Positions 9,601 through 17,165 are shown, numbered from the stretch's first letter. The stretch is 64,000 nt of DNA from Duganella callida (GCF_004614165.1 NZ_SPVG01000191.1:25167-89166); one strand, 5' to 3'. Translations and numbers: made by a program. The notes: generated by a model from the sequence alone, not told the origin.

Positions 9601-9678
9601 CGCCACGGTCAGGCCGATCAAAATGGCTGTCGCCTGGCGAATGGCGCTGTTGCGAAATTTAAAGCGGCTGTGGTGCAT
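6643..9678 (-). CDS. TonB-dependent outer-membrane receptor (Oar-like), probably for GalNAc glycans
   Basis: A 1011-residue outer-membrane receptor. Signal peptide ends near NQALA-QS. Residues about 40-110 form a carboxypeptidase-regulatory-like beta-sandwich (TTTIYGEVASPAGATVVLEN, TPDASGRYIANSMPPGRYALRVLRGG). The plug follows at about 120-240 (LKVLPVANDVASVVQLTPGVARG, YGSEFGRSTGGVVNITTKSG), then a 22-strand-type barrel ending in the aromatic terminus LTAEYEF. It is the first gene of the operon with the DUF3472 and GH109-type genes and has its own promoter facing the aga genes. The substrate assignment to GalNAc oligosaccharides rests on this context only. Confidence 0.88.
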   Translation of the reverse strand: MHHSRFKFRNSAIRQATAILIGLTVAAAGNQALAQSNATTTIYGEVASPAGATVVLENLATGAQRTLTPDASGRYIANSMPPGRYALRVLRGGTVQDTREIEALVGSGAEVNFGAKEEGQTVVVRATRNYIDVSNTNNGVVFTAKELKVLPVANDVASVVQLTPGVARGTNSQYGNAPSIGGSGQSENAFYVNGFPVTNLLTQVGASELPFGAISNMQVLSGGYGSEFGRSTGGVVNITTKSGGNEFHVGGKLSTIPASLRGTTENTYYPNTGAHPDTDGKLLYWNRDNETTSRVAGVYASGPLIKNKLFAFIGLERTRTDSDAIGATSDATSSVKSGWSSSQSTVDRGLAKIDFNLNEDHHFEYTKLYDRTKTFSQSFGFDYSTLKRNNVPATPGETTINCCGSASAPGANIDIYKYTGYLTDNLTVTALWGKSRTSHTRTPTGYDPSLPQISTGATVQVPGLTYPVPQTVTGNLVDPSSGDRQKAKRLDVEYRLGDHSLRGGIDRIDVDSTVGNTYAGGVRWTYRKASNPNTPINGAFETPAQGGGYGVDGYYVSRDLYDKVAHPTSEQSAQYIQDHWQVTPRVLLDLGLRREQFTNYTTTGDAFISQRNMIAPRLGATWDYKGDGSLKIFANAGRYHLPVPSNLSSNLASPYLSTSQFYTYTGVDPATGAPTGLHAISNPYSANNAYGTARDAKEVTAIGLKPLSQDELSLGFEKVLNKQIVVGLSGLYRRLNDTNDDTCDQRPIDAWAARNNVDTGKWGGFQCAIINPGRDNALWIDFADGHGLRRVDISAAEWGNPKPDRTYKALTFFVEHPYSNGWYGKVTYTLSALKGNMEGQTDTIGGGDVGLTVSDDHKELMYNAYGYLPGDHRHSIKAYGFFQVTPEWTIGGNLNLTSGAPRNCIGELPADLKWENDYGAAYFYCNGKPTPRGSQGRLPWQTQIDLNLAYQPRFAKGLSLKVDVFNVLDRQTIQRYNETREDGGGDIARSYLQVTSRAAPRSVRLTAEYEF

Positions 9679-9744
9679 GCTGAACTCTCCCTCGTTTATC
9701 GTGTTTTGGCTTTACTTCGAAAGATTTTGCGTTGCTCTGCAATT

Positions 9745-9773
9745 ACTCTAGAAACAAAAACAAGCACGGTCAA
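9745..9773 (-). promoter_or_regulatory. Promoter of the TonB receptor-DUF3472-GH109 operon
   Basis: On the minus strand TTGACC (9768-9773), a 17-bp spacer and TAGAGT (9745-9750) precede the receptor gene by about 65 nt. Tandem CTTTC repeats lie 6 nt upstream of the -35 box. Confidence 0.55.
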
Positions 9774-9779
9774 TAAAAA

Positions 9780-9797
9780 GAAAGAGAAAGCGAAAAA
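9780..9797 (-). promoter_or_regulatory. Candidate AgaR operator, receptor side (tandem CTTTC)
   Basis: The minus strand carries TTTTTCG followed by two CTTTC repeats (9786-9790 and 9780-9784). Repeats of this type are the known recognition pattern of AgaR/DeoR-type regulators. A further minus-strand CTTTCG is at 9718-9723 between promoter and gene. Assignment is by pattern and by the presence of agaR in the locus. Confidence 0.5.
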
Positions 9798-9896
9798 TAA
9801 TTGCAAAAATCTTTCGATTTGCGTGGCAATACCGTTTATAACTTTCGAATACGTCGCAAAACCGATACATTGCCACGTTCTGGCTCGCCGATTAAA

Positions 9897-9913
9897 CTTT
9901 CTTTTTGCTTTCG
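9897..9913 (+). promoter_or_regulatory. Candidate AgaR operator, agaS side (tandem CTTTC)
   Basis: CTTTC (9897-9901) and CTTTCG (9908-9913) are 11 bp apart, one helical turn, and end 3 nt before the -35 box of the agaS promoter. Additional plus-strand CTTTCG copies are at 9811-9816, 9842-9847 and 9970-9975, the last abutting the agaS ATG. Confidence 0.5.
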
Positions 9914-9916
9914 TAT

Positions 9917-9945
9917 TTGACATATCGAAAATAAAAGCTTACTCT
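9917..9945 (+). promoter_or_regulatory. Promoter of the aga catabolic operon
   Basis: A perfect TTGACA (9917-9922) is followed by 17 bp and TACTCT (9940-9945), which keeps the key T1, A2 and T6 of a -10 box. The predicted leader to the agaS ATG is about 25 nt. Confidence 0.55.
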
Positions 9946-9975
9946 TCCGCTGACCTCAACAGACAAATTCTTTCG

Positions 9976-11112
9976 ATGACTACCTTATTTCAGCGTACAA
10001 CTGCCGACTGGCGCGACATCGGCGGCCTCGATACCGCGGAAGAAATCGCCCACCAGCCGGCCATGTGGCGCGAGCTGTCGGCGCATCTGAGCGCAGAACA
10101 ACGCCGCATCGCCGCCTTCCTCGGTGACAGCCTGCGCGATCCGCAGCAGCGCGTGATCCTGACCGGCGCCGGCAGCTCCGCTTATATAGGCGAGATCATC
10201 GCGGATGAAATCAACGCGGCCTGGCCCTGCCAGGTGCGGGCGATTCCGACCACCAGCCTGCTGAGCCATCCCGCCCTCTATCTGGAAACCGGGGCACCGA
10301 CCCTGCTGGTGTCCTTCGGCCGCAGCGGCAACAGCCCTGAAAGCACGGCCACCGTGCGGCTGGTGCGCGACATGGTGCCGAACGCGCGCTTCCTCAACAT
10401 CACCTGCAATGCCGACGGCGACCTCGCCACACAAAGCGCCGGCGATGAACGCACCCTGAACCTGATGATGCCGGCCGCCAGCTGCGACCGCGGCTTCGCC
10501 ATGACCAGCAGCCTGACCTGCATGCTGCTGGCCGCACTGTGCGCACTGGACCCGGATTTCAATCCCGGGCAGTTGAGCGCGCTGGCCGACCTGGGAGCGC
10601 AAGCGCTGGAGCAGTGGTCGGCGCCGGTGGCCGAACTGTCCGCGCAGCGCGTGTCGCGCGTGATCTATCTGGGCAGCGGTCCGCTGGAAGCGCTGGCCAA
10701 GGAAGCCGCGCTGAAGATACTGGAGCTGACCGCCGGCAGTGTGATGGCCATGTCCAACAGCGCGCTCGGCTTCCGCCACGGTCCGAAAGCGGCGGTGACG
10801 CGCGATACGCTGGTGGTAATGTTCCGCAGCGCCGATCCGCTGGCGCGCCGCTACGAACAGGATCTGCTGGATGAATTGCGCCGCGACCAGGTGGCCAGCC
10901 GCGTGCTGACCGTCGGCGCGGACGGCGAGATCGGTATCGATGCGCCATCCTGGCCGGACGCCTGGCTGGCGCCCCTGTGGCTGTTGATGGCGCAGCAGTA
11001 CGCGCTGCACCAGTCAGCGCTGCTGCAACTGCGTCCCGATAACCCATTCACGGGCGGCATCGTGAACCGTGTGGTTCAAGGCGTCACCATCTATCGCCAT
11101 GATGAATTCTAA
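9976..11112 (+). CDS. agaS: Galactosamine-6-phosphate deaminase/isomerase (SIS domain)
   Basis: A 378-residue cytoplasmic sugar-isomerase protein of the AgaS family, which converts galactosamine-6-P to tagatose-6-P plus ammonia. Two SIS domains are visible: the first with VILTGAGSSAYIG and SFGRSGNSPES (phosphate-binding serines), the second with VIYLGSGPLEALAKEAALKILELTAG and SNSALGFRHGPKA. Length matches E. coli AgaS (about 384). The ATG at 9976 is chosen over an upstream TTG-type extension because it follows the promoter and begins the conserved N-terminus; no good Shine-Dalgarno is present. It is the first gene of the six-gene plus-strand aga operon and overlaps the kinase gene by 14 nt. 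Confidence 0.9.
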   Translation: MTTLFQRTTADWRDIGGLDTAEEIAHQPAMWRELSAHLSAEQRRIAAFLGDSLRDPQQRVILTGAGSSAYIGEIIADEINAAWPCQVRAIPTTSLLSHPALYLETGAPTLLVSFGRSGNSPESTATVRLVRDMVPNARFLNITCNADGDLATQSAGDERTLNLMMPAASCDRGFAMTSSLTCMLLAALCALDPDFNPGQLSALADLGAQALEQWSAPVAELSAQRVSRVIYLGSGPLEALAKEAALKILELTAGSVMAMSNSALGFRHGPKAAVTRDTLVVMFRSADPLARRYEQDLLDELRRDQVASRVLTVGADGEIGIDAPSWPDAWLAPLWLLMAQQYALHQSALLQLRPDNPFTGGIVNRVVQGVTIYRHDEF

Positions 11113-12040
11113 GCGCGGCTATCACGGCATCGACATCGGCGGCACCAAGATCGAACTGGTGGCTTACGCCGAGGATGGCGCGCAGCTACACGAGGTGCAC
11201 CGCGAGCGCATCGCCACGCCGGGCACCGACTTTACCGAATTCGTCGCCGCGATACAGGGGTTGATAGACCGCGCCGACCGCGCGCTGGGCCTGCGCGCAC
11301 CGGTCGGTATCGGCCTGCCTGGCGTGATCGACGCCGTCACCGGCCGCCAGCTCAGCTCCAACGTGCCGGCGCTGAACGGCCGCATGGTGGCGCAATCGCT
11401 GCAGGAAGTGCTGCAACGGCCGCTCGCGGTCGGCAACGACTGCCAGTGCTTCGCCCTGTCCGAAGCCCAGGGCGGCGCGGCGGACGGCGCGGCCACCATG
11501 TTCGGCGCCATCATCGGCACCGGCGCCGGCGGCGGTTATTGCGTCAGCGGCCGGCTGCTGCGCGGCCTGAACGGTGTCGCCGGCGAATGGGGCCACTGGC
11601 CACTGGCCGCATCGCTGCTGGCCCAGCACGAATTGCCGCTGTACGACTGCCCCTGCGGGCGGCGCGGCTGCCTGGAACGCTATGTCTCAGGCACCGGCAT
11701 GCGCAATATCTACCGCCACTACAGCGGCCTGGATGAAACGCCGCTGACCATCATGGCACGCGCGCAAAGCGGCTCGGCCGACGCGCGGCACACGCTCGAT
11801 GTCCACGTGGACCTGCTGGCCAATGCCCTGGCGTCGCTGGTGCTGGCCCTGGACCCGCACGTGATCGTGCTGGGCGGAGGCCTGTCGCAACTGGCGCACC
11901 TGTACCAGAAGCTGCCGCCGGCGATGGACAAGCACCTGTTTTCCGGCGTGCGCACCCCGCCCGTGCTGCCGCCGACCTTCGGCGACGCCGGCGGCGCGCG
12001 CGGCGCCGCCCTGCTCGCCCGTCAACAACTGAACGACTGA
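11099..12040 (+). CDS. agaK: ROK-family N-acetylhexosamine kinase, probably GalNAc kinase
   Basis: A 313-residue ROK kinase predicted to phosphorylate intracellular GalNAc at C6, the step that makes this a non-PTS pathway. Visible: phosphate-binding GIDIGGTKIELVAY at the N-terminus, the catalytic Asp in VGNDCQCFALSEA, the ROK signature region GAIIGTGAGGGY, and the structural zinc site CPCGRRGCLE (preceded by GEWGHWPL His). Two adjacent ATGs (11099, 11102) are possible; both overlap the end of agaS. AgaZ begins 5 bp downstream. Substrate choice (GalNAc rather than GlcNAc) is inferred from agaS, agaZ and the GH109-type gene around it. Confidence 0.85.
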   Translation: MMNSKRGYHGIDIGGTKIELVAYAEDGAQLHEVHRERIATPGTDFTEFVAAIQGLIDRADRALGLRAPVGIGLPGVIDAVTGRQLSSNVPALNGRMVAQSLQEVLQRPLAVGNDCQCFALSEAQGGAADGAATMFGAIIGTGAGGGYCVSGRLLRGLNGVAGEWGHWPLAASLLAQHELPLYDCPCGRRGCLERYVSGTGMRNIYRHYSGLDETPLTIMARAQSGSADARHTLDVHVDLLANALASLVLALDPHVIVLGGGLSQLAHLYQKLPPAMDKHLFSGVRTPPVLPPTFGDAGGARGAALLARQQLND

Positions 12041-12045
12041 GTCAT

Positions 12046-13389
12046 ATGAACACCACCGAAAGCCTGTCCCCCCTCCAGCAGATCATTGCCGCCCACCGTC
12101 GCGGCGAGCCCGCCGGCTTGTACAGCGTATGCTGCAGCCACCCCGTCGTGCTGCGCGCCGCCATGCAGGTGGCTGCGCGCTACGACACGGTGTTGCTGGT
12201 GGAGGCGACATCGAACCAGGTCGACCAGTTCGGCGGCTACACCGGCATGACGCCGCCGCAGTTCCGCGATTACGTGCACGAGCTGGCGCGCGAGCACGGC
12301 TTTGCGCTCGAACGGCTGGTGCTGGGCGGCGACCATCTCGGCCCGAACGCCTGGCAGGCTCTGGACGCCGCCACCGCCATGCGGCACGCGGAAGTGCTGA
12401 TCGCGGCGTATGCGGCGGCCGGCTTCCACAAGATCCACCTCGATTGCAGCATGCGCTGCGCCGACGATCCGCAGTTCCTGAGCGATGACGTCATCGCCGA
12501 ACGCTCGGCGCGGCTGTGCGTCGTCGCCGAGGCGGCGGCGGCCGACGCCGGCCTGCCGCCGCCGGTCTACGTGATCGGTACCGAGGTACCTATTCCGGGC
12601 GGCGAAGCGAATCTGGCGCAGGCTGGCGCCGTCACCGCGCCGCAGGCGGCCCGGCGCACGCTGGACGTGCACCGCAAGGCATTCATGGACCGCGACCTGC
12701 ACGCCGCCTGGCGCCGCGTGATCGCCATGGTGGTGCAGCCGGGCGTGGACTTCGATCACAGCCACATCCAGCATTACGACGCGGCACAGGCGGCAGAGCT
12801 GTCGGCCTTCGTCGCCGGCCAGCCGGGCATCGTGTTCGAAGCGCATTCCACCGACTACCAGCGCGAATCGGCCCTGCACCAGATGGTGCGCGACCATTTC
12901 GCCATCCTCAAGGTCGGCCCGGCCGCCACCTTTGCCCTGCGCGAGGGCCTGATGGCGCTGTGCCGCATCGAAGAGGAACTGGTCCCGGCCGGCCAGACCT
13001 CGCGCCTGATGCAGGTGCTGGACGAAGCCATGCTGTCCCAGCCCAGGCACTGGGCCAAGCACTATTCGGGCAGCAGCGCCGAACAGCGCCTGCTGCGCCG
13101 CTACGGCCTGAGCGACCGCTGCCGCTATTACTGGGGCGAGCCGCCGGTGGTGGCCGCGGTGGACAAGCTGGTGGCCAACCTCGATCGCCTCGAGATCCCG
13201 CTGTCGCTGCTCAGCCAGCACCTGCCGGAACAGTACCTGGAAGTGCTGCAAGGCCAGCTGCCGGCCAGGGCCAATGCCCTGCTCGAACACAAAATCGGCC
13301 GCCTGCTGGCGCAGTACGCGCGGGCCTGCAACCGCAATGCGGCGCAGGATGCTGCGGCGCATGCTGGCAGCGCCGCCGCGATCTGTTAA
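12046..13389 (+). CDS. agaZ: AgaZ/GatZ/KbaZ-type tagatose-bisphosphate aldolase-associated protein
   Basis: A 447-residue member of the GatZ/KbaZ/AgaZ family, known as the noncatalytic partner needed for full activity of class II tagatose-1,6-bisphosphate aldolase. Family segments are clear: GEPAGLYSVCCSHPVVLRAAM, EATSNQVDQFGGYTGM, LGGDHLGPNAWQ, KIHLDCSMRCADDP, YVIGTEVPIPGGE, FEAHSTDYQ, and the C-terminal HWAKHYSG with RYYWGEPPV. Length is slightly above the usual 420-430. It sits between agaK (5 bp) and agaR (34 bp). Neither a catalytic aldolase (AgaY/GatY) nor a PfkB-type tagatose-6-P kinase is present in the window, so these must lie elsewhere or AgaZ does more than usual. Confidence 0.88.
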   Translation: MNTTESLSPLQQIIAAHRRGEPAGLYSVCCSHPVVLRAAMQVAARYDTVLLVEATSNQVDQFGGYTGMTPPQFRDYVHELAREHGFALERLVLGGDHLGPNAWQALDAATAMRHAEVLIAAYAAAGFHKIHLDCSMRCADDPQFLSDDVIAERSARLCVVAEAAAADAGLPPPVYVIGTEVPIPGGEANLAQAGAVTAPQAARRTLDVHRKAFMDRDLHAAWRRVIAMVVQPGVDFDHSHIQHYDAAQAAELSAFVAGQPGIVFEAHSTDYQRESALHQMVRDHFAILKVGPAATFALREGLMALCRIEEELVPAGQTSRLMQVLDEAMLSQPRHWAKHYSGSSAEQRLLRRYGLSDRCRYYWGEPPVVAAVDKLVANLDRLEIPLSLLSQHLPEQYLEVLQGQLPARANALLEHKIGRLLAQYARACNRNAAQDAAAHAGSAAAIC

Positions 13390-13423
13390 GCTGCAATCTT
13401 TTGACAGATTAGCCATCTAAACA

Positions 13424-14191
13424 ATGCGACATACCAGCCAACGCCGCGCCTCCATCATGCAGGCGCTCACTCAACACGGCTCGGTGCAGGTGAACGAGCT
13501 GGTGGAACAGCTGGGGGTCTCCGCGGTCACCATCCGCACCGACCTCAGCGCGCTGGAATCCCAGGGCCTGGTGACGCGCAGCCATGGCGGCGCATCGCTG
13601 ATGCGCACCCCGCCCACCGAACACACCATCCCGCAAAAGGACGCGATCAATCACGAACAGAAAGTGAAGATCGGCGCCTACGCCGCGCGCATGGTGCAGC
13701 CGGGCGATAACATCATCATCGACTCGGGCACCACCACCATCTCGCTGGCGCGCCATCTGCGCGAGGCGAAGGATGTGACGGTAATGACCAACGGCCTGAA
13801 TATCGCCTGGGAACTGGCCGACGCGCCGGGCGTGGACCTGATCCTGACCGGCGGACTGCTGCGCAAGCAGTCGCTGTCGATCCAGGGTTCGCAGGCCGAA
13901 GCCTGCCTGCAGGCCTACAGCTTCGACAAACTGTTCCTCGGTGTCGACGGTTTCGACCTGCAGTTCGGCGTCACCACCCACCACGAGGCCGAGGCCAGCC
14001 TGAATCACAAGATGGTGGAACGGGCCAAGAAGATCATCGTGCTGACCGACGCCTCCAAGTTCGGCCGCGTGAGCCTGCACCGCATCGTGCAGCTGGACCG
14101 CGTGGACACGGTGATCACCGACGCCGGCATCAGCCCGGAGTACCGCGACGGCCTGCTGGAAGCCGGCATCGAGCTGCTGATAGCGGAGTGA
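13424..14191 (+). CDS. agaR: DeoR-family transcriptional regulator of the aga locus
   Basis: A 255-residue DeoR-family repressor, the expected regulator of the locus. Residues 5-58 are a winged HTH (QRRASIMQALTQHGSVQVNELVEQLGVSAVTIRTDLSALESQG), followed by the family loop TRSHGGA. The C-terminal effector domain is phosphosugar-isomerase-like (IIIDSGTTTISLARHL, LTGGLLR, LFLGVDGFD, LTDASKFGR). It lies inside the aga operon, 34 bp after agaZ and 4 bp before the deacetylase gene. Its likely targets are the CTTTC repeat clusters in 9.78-9.98 kb. A GalNAc-derived phosphosugar is the likely inducer, by family analogy. Confidence 0.88.
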   Translation: MRHTSQRRASIMQALTQHGSVQVNELVEQLGVSAVTIRTDLSALESQGLVTRSHGGASLMRTPPTEHTIPQKDAINHEQKVKIGAYAARMVQPGDNIIIDSGTTTISLARHLREAKDVTVMTNGLNIAWELADAPGVDLILTGGLLRKQSLSIQGSQAEACLQAYSFDKLFLGVDGFDLQFGVTTHHEAEASLNHKMVERAKKIIVLTDASKFGRVSLHRIVQLDRVDTVITDAGISPEYRDGLLEAGIELLIAE

Positions 14192-14195
14192 CGCC

Positions 14196-15293
14196 GTGCT
14201 GAGTGGACGTATTCTTACCCCCGCCGGCTGGATCAAGGGCCGCATCGATTTCGATCAGCGCATCCGCCAGATCAGCGAGGACCAGGGCGCCGACGGCAGG
14301 CTGACCATCCTGCCCGGCTTTATCGACCTGCACGTGCATGGCGCGGCCGGCGTCGACATCATGCAGGGCGGCGGCGCCGGCGCCACCGTGGCGCGCGCGC
14401 ATGCGAAGCACGGCACCACGGCCATGCTGGGCACCACCATGACCGCCACCGACAATTCGATCCGCCGTGCGCTCAACGGCCTGGCGCCGGTGATCGCCGC
14501 GCGTCCGGCCGGCGGCGCGCGCATGCTGGGCGTGCATCTGGAAGGCCCCTTCCTCAGCATTCATCGCCTCGGCGCGCAGCCGGCCGATGCGGTGGTCATG
14601 GGCAGCATGGACCTGGTGCGCAGCTATCACGCCATTGCGCCCATCCGCGCCATGACCCTCGCCACCGAAGTCGATGGCCACCTCGACCTGATCCCGCAAA
14701 TGAACGCCTTGGGCATCCGCGTGCAGATCGGTCATAGCAACGGCTCGTACGAGGATGGCGTGGCCGCACTGAAGGCCGGTGCGGCCGGCTTCACCCATCT
14801 GTACAACGGCATGACGGGGCTGAACCACTACAAGCCCGGCATCGTCGGCGCGGCGCTCGCGCATGCGGAGTATGCGGAAATCATCCCCGACCTGCAGCAC
14901 GTCGATCCCGGTGCGATCCGCGCGGCCCTGCGCGCGATTCCGCGCCTGTACGGCGTGACCGACGCCACCTCGGCCACCGGCATGCCGGACGGCGAATATG
15001 CGCTGGGCAGCCAGCGCGTCTACAAGTGCGTGGGCTGCGTGCGGCTGGCGACCGGATCGCTGGCCGGCAGTGTGCTGACCATGGATCAGGCGCTGCGCAA
15101 TTTTGTCGGCCTGGGTCTGGACCTGGCCGACGCCTCGCACCGTTTGTCGCTCTACCCGGCCGATTATCTGGGCGAAATGGAGCGCGGCAGGCTGGCGACC
15201 GGCGCCTGGGCCGACATGGTGGTCCTCAACGAAGAATTACAACCGGTGGCCGTCTTCGTGGAAGGTGAAGCCATCGATCTCACAGCAACTTAA
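14196..15293 (+). CDS. agaA: N-acetylgalactosamine-6-phosphate deacetylase (NagA/AgaA family)
   Basis: A 365-residue amidohydrolase of the NagA family that removes the acetyl group of GalNAc-6-P (or GlcNAc-6-P). The metal site is visible in order: HxH in FIDLHVHG, the Glu of GVHLEGPF, His in IGHSNGSY, His in THLYNGM, and the catalytic Asp in VTDATSATG. The C-terminal strand returns to the small beta-domain (GAWADMVVLNEEL). Length is typical. GTG-initiated or ATG starts upstream are not needed: the chosen start is GTG at 14196, 4 bp after agaR. Assigned to GalNAc-6-P because of agaS and agaZ in the operon; activity toward GlcNAc-6-P cannot be excluded. Confidence 0.88.
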   Translation: MLSGRILTPAGWIKGRIDFDQRIRQISEDQGADGRLTILPGFIDLHVHGAAGVDIMQGGGAGATVARAHAKHGTTAMLGTTMTATDNSIRRALNGLAPVIAARPAGGARMLGVHLEGPFLSIHRLGAQPADAVVMGSMDLVRSYHAIAPIRAMTLATEVDGHLDLIPQMNALGIRVQIGHSNGSYEDGVAALKAGAAGFTHLYNGMTGLNHYKPGIVGAALAHAEYAEIIPDLQHVDPGAIRAALRAIPRLYGVTDATSATGMPDGEYALGSQRVYKCVGCVRLATGSLAGSVLTMDQALRNFVGLGLDLADASHRLSLYPADYLGEMERGRLATGAWADMVVLNEELQPVAVFVEGEAIDLTAT

Positions 15294-15308
15294 ACGACGG
15301 GAGACTTG

Positions 15309-17150
15309 ATGCAAGCACGCGCCATGAAGTTTTTATTGTTCATCGCAGGCATAGGTGGTTTGCTGTACGGGATAGACGTGGGCATCATTGCCGGCGCGCT
15401 GCCCTATCTGGAATCCACCGCCTCGGTGGCGTGGCGTTTGAGTGCCCAGCAACTCGGCTTCATCGTGGCGGCGGTGCTGCTGGGATCCGTGCTGTCCTCG
15501 TTGTTTGCCGGCGCGTTGGCCGACTGGATCGGCAGGCGCTGGGCGATGGTGCTGTCGGGCGTGCTGTTCACGCTCAGTATTCCGCTGATCGCGCTGGCCG
15601 ACGGCTACGTGCCGCTGCTGCTCGGCCGTCTGCTGCAAGGCGTCAGCGGCGGCTTGATCGGCGTGATCGTGCCGCTGTACCTGGCCGAGTGCCTGCACGC
15701 GCGCCAGCGCGGACGCGGCGCCGCGCTGTTCCAGCTGCTGCTGACCATCGGCCTGGTGGCGGCGGCCGTGGTCGGCCTGCTGCAGGCGCAGTCGGTGGAA
15801 ACCGCCACCGCGGCGGCCCGGCAACTGGGCGACAGCGCGCGCGAGGCGGCCGTCTTCGCGGCCAAGGATCATGCCTGGCGCAGCATCTTCTGGTGGTGTC
15901 TGACGCCGGGCCTGGTGTTCACCATTGGCAGCCTGCTGCTGTCCGAATCGCCGCGCTGGCTGGCGCGCCGCGGACGCATGGAGGAGGCCCGCACCGCGCT
16001 GCTGCGCACCCGCCCCGCCGACGAGGCGGAAGCCGAGCTGCGCGAAATCCGGCAGGCGCTGGCCCCCGCGAACACGGGAGACAGCGGGACCGCGGCTGGC
16101 GCCGGGACGGGCGCGAATGGCCGCGCGGCCGGCAGCGAGGCCGCGTACCGCGCCTCCCCGCGCACCGGGGAGTCGCTGCTCAGCCGCCGCTACGTGCTGC
16201 CCTTCCTGCTGGCCTGCCTGATCCTGGCGCTGAACCAGGCCACCGGCATCAACTCGGTGCTGGCCTACGTGGTGAACATCCTGAACCAGGCCGGCCTGCC
16301 CGGCGCCACCGCCAACGCGGCCGACGTCGCGCTCAAGGTATTGAACTCGCTGATGACCATCGTCGCCGTGGTACTGGTCGACCGCAAGGGCCGCAAATTC
16401 CTGCTGATGCTGGGCACCGGCTGCATCGTGGTGGCCCTGGTGGCCGCGGGCCTGCTGTTCCGCGGCGTCGAAGGCGAACAGCGCGACGTGCGTCCCATGT
16501 TGCAGGCGCAGATCCAGTCCGACAGCCTGTCGCTGCGGCTGGACGCGGAAACCCTGCGTGCGCTGAGCGTCCAGAGCGGCGCGCCAGTGCAGCTGACGGT
16601 GGCGTATTCCTACGGTCCCTTCACCAATGTGCAGACGCGCCGCAGCGACGATCCGGCGCTGCCGGTGCTGCGTCTGAGCCGTGAAGACACCGTGCAGCCG
16701 GACAGCGTGATCGGCGTGTTCTTCCGCAAGCTGCATCTGAATCCGTTCGCCGATCCGGCCGACGCCAAAAACGCCGCCCTGCGCATCGAACGCGCCGACA
16801 TCGCCGCGGTGCCGCCGGCGGCTCACGGCTGGCAGGTGGCGCTGGCCATGTGTCTGTTCGTGGCGGGGTTCGCGGTCGGTCCCGGCGTGTGCGTGTGGCT
16901 GGCGCTGTCGGAGCTGATGCCGACGCGCATCCGCTCGAACGGCATGAGCATCGCGCTGCTGATCAACCAGTTCGTCTCGACCATGATCGCCGCCGTGTTC
17001 CTGCCCACCGTGGGCGAATACGGCTATGCGACCATGTTCTTTGGCTGGGCAGGCTGCACCTTGCTGTACTTCCTGACCGCCACCTTCCTGCTGCCCGAGA
17101 CCAAGGGCAAGACGCTGGAAGAAATCGAAGCGCACTTCGCCCGGCGATGA
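15309..17150 (+). CDS. Sugar-porter family MFS transporter with large TM9-TM10 periplasmic insert, probable GalNAc permease
   Basis: A 613-residue inner-membrane sugar porter, last gene of the aga operon and so probably the GalNAc uptake system. Family marks: GIDVGIIAGALPYL in TM1, DWIGRRW between TM2 and TM3, SESPRWLARRGR after TM6, NQATGINSVLAYV in TM7, DRKGRK between TM8 and TM9, and the terminal PETKGKTLEEIE. Usual members are 450-500 residues. The excess is a Gly/Ala-rich extension in the central cytoplasmic loop (about residues 250-290) and about 120 soluble residues between TM9 and TM10 (from EGEQRDVRPML to AHGWQVAL), predicted to face the periplasm. ATG at 15309 has GGGAGA 4-9 nt upstream; an in-frame TTG precedes it directly. 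Confidence 0.85.
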   Translation: MQARAMKFLLFIAGIGGLLYGIDVGIIAGALPYLESTASVAWRLSAQQLGFIVAAVLLGSVLSSLFAGALADWIGRRWAMVLSGVLFTLSIPLIALADGYVPLLLGRLLQGVSGGLIGVIVPLYLAECLHARQRGRGAALFQLLLTIGLVAAAVVGLLQAQSVETATAAARQLGDSAREAAVFAAKDHAWRSIFWWCLTPGLVFTIGSLLLSESPRWLARRGRMEEARTALLRTRPADEAEAELREIRQALAPANTGDSGTAAGAGTGANGRAAGSEAAYRASPRTGESLLSRRYVLPFLLACLILALNQATGINSVLAYVVNILNQAGLPGATANAADVALKVLNSLMTIVAVVLVDRKGRKFLLMLGTGCIVVALVAAGLLFRGVEGEQRDVRPMLQAQIQSDSLSLRLDAETLRALSVQSGAPVQLTVAYSYGPFTNVQTRRSDDPALPVLRLSREDTVQPDSVIGVFFRKLHLNPFADPADAKNAALRIERADIAAVPPAAHGWQVALAMCLFVAGFAVGPGVCVWLALSELMPTRIRSNGMSIALLINQFVSTMIAAVFLPTVGEYGYATMFFGWAGCTLLYFLTATFLLPETKGKTLEEIEAHFARR

Positions 17151-17165
17151 GCCCCCAGCCCCTCC

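Noticed and set aside
12022-17135. Long minus-strand open frames across agaZ, agaA and the permease
   Set aside because: They are antisense shadows in GC-rich codons, rich in Arg/Gln/His with no recognisable domains, and lie opposite well-conserved genes.
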